Shown here in pieces: positions 62,526-64,000 of a stretch of DNA of 64,000 bases (the stretch's first letter is position 1; each line of letters begins with the position of its first letter). Below the pieces are notes generated by a model. It was not told the origin of the DNA. It saw only the letters and a list, made by a program, of their open reading frames with translations, and ran no database searches. This stretch comes from Paraburkholderia caledonica NBRC 102488. Its GTDB lineage: Bacteria; Pseudomonadota; Gammaproteobacteria; Burkholderiales; Burkholderiaceae. Both the position numbers and the translations under genes were made by a program. The stretch covers positions 62,001 to 126,000 of the forward strand of contig NZ_BAYE01000018.1 in NCBI RefSeq assembly GCF_000685095.1, read 5' to 3'.

Positions 62526-63863
62526 TTACCTGGTTTCGGCAGGGTTGACGTGCCGCGCGAAAAGAATGAGGACGCCGGACAGGAAGCACGGCACCGCGCC
62601 GAACCACAGCGCCGCGTGCAACCAGTCGCCGCCATGATTGAGCATCCAGGTCACGCCCACGCCGGCGAGAATGGCGCCGATCGGACCCATCGCGTGGACG
62701 ATCGAACTGCCCGTGCCGCGGATGGCCGTGGGATAGCTCTCGCCAATGAAGAACAACGCCGCCGAGTACGGTCCGATCAGAAAGAACAGGCCCAGGCTAT
62801 AGAGCGCCACCACGACGCCCGCGCTGCTCGGACCGAACAGCATGCCGGCAAACGAAAGACCGCCGAGCATCCAGCCGATGGCGAGCGTATTGCGCCGGCC
62901 GATCTTGTCGCCGATGAAACCGTGGCTCAGATAACCGCAATAGCCGATCACATTCGACAACACGAGAATCAGCAGGGAATTCTCGAACGAAACGTTATGC
63001 ACGCGCGTCAGCACCGTCGTGCCCAACACGCTAAACACCTGAATTGCCGACCAGTTGAGCAGAATGCCGCCGCCGAGAACGAGCGTCGCGCGTAGCGCAT
63101 TGCCACGAAACGCTTCGGCGAGACCGGCGCGGCTATGCTCTTCGTAATCGACCGCATGCGCGCTCGCGAGCGTGCGAGCTTCGCCATCCTCTCCTGTTTC
63201 GCGCAGCTGTTTGATGCGCTTATGCAGAAGAAACTGTGGGCTTTCTTTAAGGCGCCGCGTCATGAAGAAGATGACGATGGCGGGAAACGTCGCGAATACG
63301 AAGCAACCCTGCCAGCCAATGCGCGGCAACAAAAGCGCGGTGAGTCCGGACGCGATCAGCGCGCCGATCGGCCATCCGCCTTGCACAAGGCTGTAGATGA
63401 AGCCCTTGTTGCGGTTGAGCTTCGGGTCGTTGGCAGCCGAGTAAAGCTCGTTCAGATACGTGGCATTGACGGTCTCTTCGGCGTAACCGAGGCCCGACAG
63501 TGACCGGATCAACACGAGCGGTACCTGTCCCATCGCCCCGCCGACCACCGTGAGCCCCGAGCACAGCGCCGCGCCTGCAACCGTCCACAGCAGACCGGCT
63601 TTACGGCCGAGCCTGTCGAGTAACGGCCCAATCGCGAAGGCGATCACCGCCGTGCCGACGGCGACCAGCGTGGCAATCTCCGCCTGCGCCGCGGCATCCC
63701 AGCCGTAGTGCTTGCCGATTTCCGGCAGCAGCGTGCCGAACAGAATGAAGTCATAAACGGCGAACACCCACGCGAAGAACGCTACTACGGTCGCCCGCTT
63801 CACGTCGGACGGCAGGATCTGCTCCAGCTTGAAACCGGAAGCATACAAAGGGTTTTCTTTCAT
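62526..63863 (-). CDS. MFS transporter (sialate/aromatic-acid-like class)
   Basis: A 445-residue major facilitator with 12 predicted helices. The first helix reads VVAFFAWVFAVYDFILFGTLLPEIG, and the A-like motif GPLLDRLGRKAGLLWTV follows helix 2; the second half has FIGDKIGRRNTLAIGWMLGG. This pattern fits the metabolite:H+ symporter group for organic acids or sugar acids. The start at 63863 has AAGGAG 7 bases upstream; the longer in-frame start lacks one. It is the likely importer for the pathway encoded downstream. Confidence 0.88.
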   Translation of the reverse strand: MKENPLYASGFKLEQILPSDVKRATVVAFFAWVFAVYDFILFGTLLPEIGKHYGWDAAAQAEIATLVAVGTAVIAFAIGPLLDRLGRKAGLLWTVAGAALCSGLTVVGGAMGQVPLVLIRSLSGLGYAEETVNATYLNELYSAANDPKLNRNKGFIYSLVQGGWPIGALIASGLTALLLPRIGWQGCFVFATFPAIVIFFMTRRLKESPQFLLHKRIKQLRETGEDGEARTLASAHAVDYEEHSRAGLAEAFRGNALRATLVLGGGILLNWSAIQVFSVLGTTVLTRVHNVSFENSLLILVLSNVIGYCGYLSHGFIGDKIGRRNTLAIGWMLGGLSFAGMLFGPSSAGVVVALYSLGLFFLIGPYSAALFFIGESYPTAIRGTGSSIVHAMGPIGAILAGVGVTWMLNHGGDWLHAALWFGAVPCFLSGVLILFARHVNPAETR

Positions 63864-63931
63864 CGTGGCGCTCCTTCGGAGCTCGGGAGTGGACATGGTC
63901 GGGACTCGCGTTGGTCGACTTGCTGTTGTAA

Positions 63932-64000
63932 TCAGGATTGACGAGGCTGACGCCGCAGGAAGTCGTCGGCGATTTCGTCACAGGTGCAAAACCGCACGCC
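63932..64000 (-). CDS. C-terminal end of a gene, possibly polysaccharide deacetylase
   Basis: Only 22 codons before the TGA at 63934-63932 are in the window. They read GVRFCTCDEIADDF and then a basic tail. The pattern (W/R-F-x-T/C-x-DEIAD) resembles the C-terminus of polysaccharide-deacetylase-family proteins such as PuuE-like allantoinases. Identification is tentative because so little is visible. Confidence 0.4.
   Translation of the reverse strand, partial: GVRFCTCDEIADDFLRRQPRQS

Overview
The window is a GC-rich, densely coded proteobacterial chromosome segment. The gene order purF-cvpA-SPOR protein-folC-accD-trpA-DNA methylase-trpB-trpF-truA-fimV-asd-leuB-leuD-entericidin-leuC, together with DUF4148, an OmpC-like porin and a Mip-like FKBP, points to a Burkholderiaceae member, most likely Paraburkholderia or a close relative. 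This assignment is by recognition of gene order and protein families, not by a search. No tRNA, rRNA, insertion sequence, prophage or CRISPR array was seen.

Region 1 (1-24.1 kb) is conserved housekeeping. It holds the end of treY, a CNNM/CorC-type membrane protein, a degenerate histidine kinase, an FKBP isomerase and an AraC regulator. The long leftward biosynthetic block follows: methionine (metZ), purine (purF), folate (folC), fatty acid (accD), tryptophan (trpF, trpB, trpA), pseudouridine (truA), cell pole (fimV), aspartate family (asd) and leucine (leuB, leuD, leuC). Two RNA control elements stand out. A SAM-II-type aptamer followed by an intrinsic terminator lies ahead of metZ. Ahead of asd there is an unlisted 42-residue ORF whose last 20 residues are mostly Thr, Ile and Lys, followed by mutually exclusive hairpins. 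That is the layout of a translation-coupled attenuator for the aspartate pathway. A candidate structured small RNA runs in the opposite direction from the same spot.

Region 2 (24.4-41.3 kb) is accessory and stress-related: a PAS-GGDEF-EAL protein, a LysR regulator, DUF4148, PsiE, a thioredoxin-reductase-like flavoprotein without its cysteines, a UBP zinc finger, an hdeD-hsp20-clpK operon, an AraC regulator, a triple-BON protein, a DUF1269 protein, an NmrA-like protein, an Old Yellow Enzyme and a host-attachment protein. The mix of ClpK, Hsp20, HdeD and PsiE resembles the enterobacterial locus of heat resistance. A scrambled remnant of a second BON gene lies between two of these genes.

Region 3 (41.6-57.2 kb) is envelope and amino-acid related: a porin, a His-rich secreted protein, a MocR regulator opposite an amino-acid permease remnant, a DadA-like flavoprotein and a LivK-like binding protein, an orphan Ser-rich protein resembling a type III effector, and a full ddpX-A-B-C-D-F dipeptide operon under an RpiR regulator.

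Region 4 (57.2-64 kb) is a leftward catabolic cluster of unknown substrate. It comprises a possible polysaccharide-deacetylase end, an MFS transporter, two SDR dehydrogenases, a small CxxC protein, a CobW GTPase, a solute-binding-fold protein without a signal peptide, and a regulator with two GntR domains in tandem. Several of these genes overlap by 4 bases, so they look co-translated.
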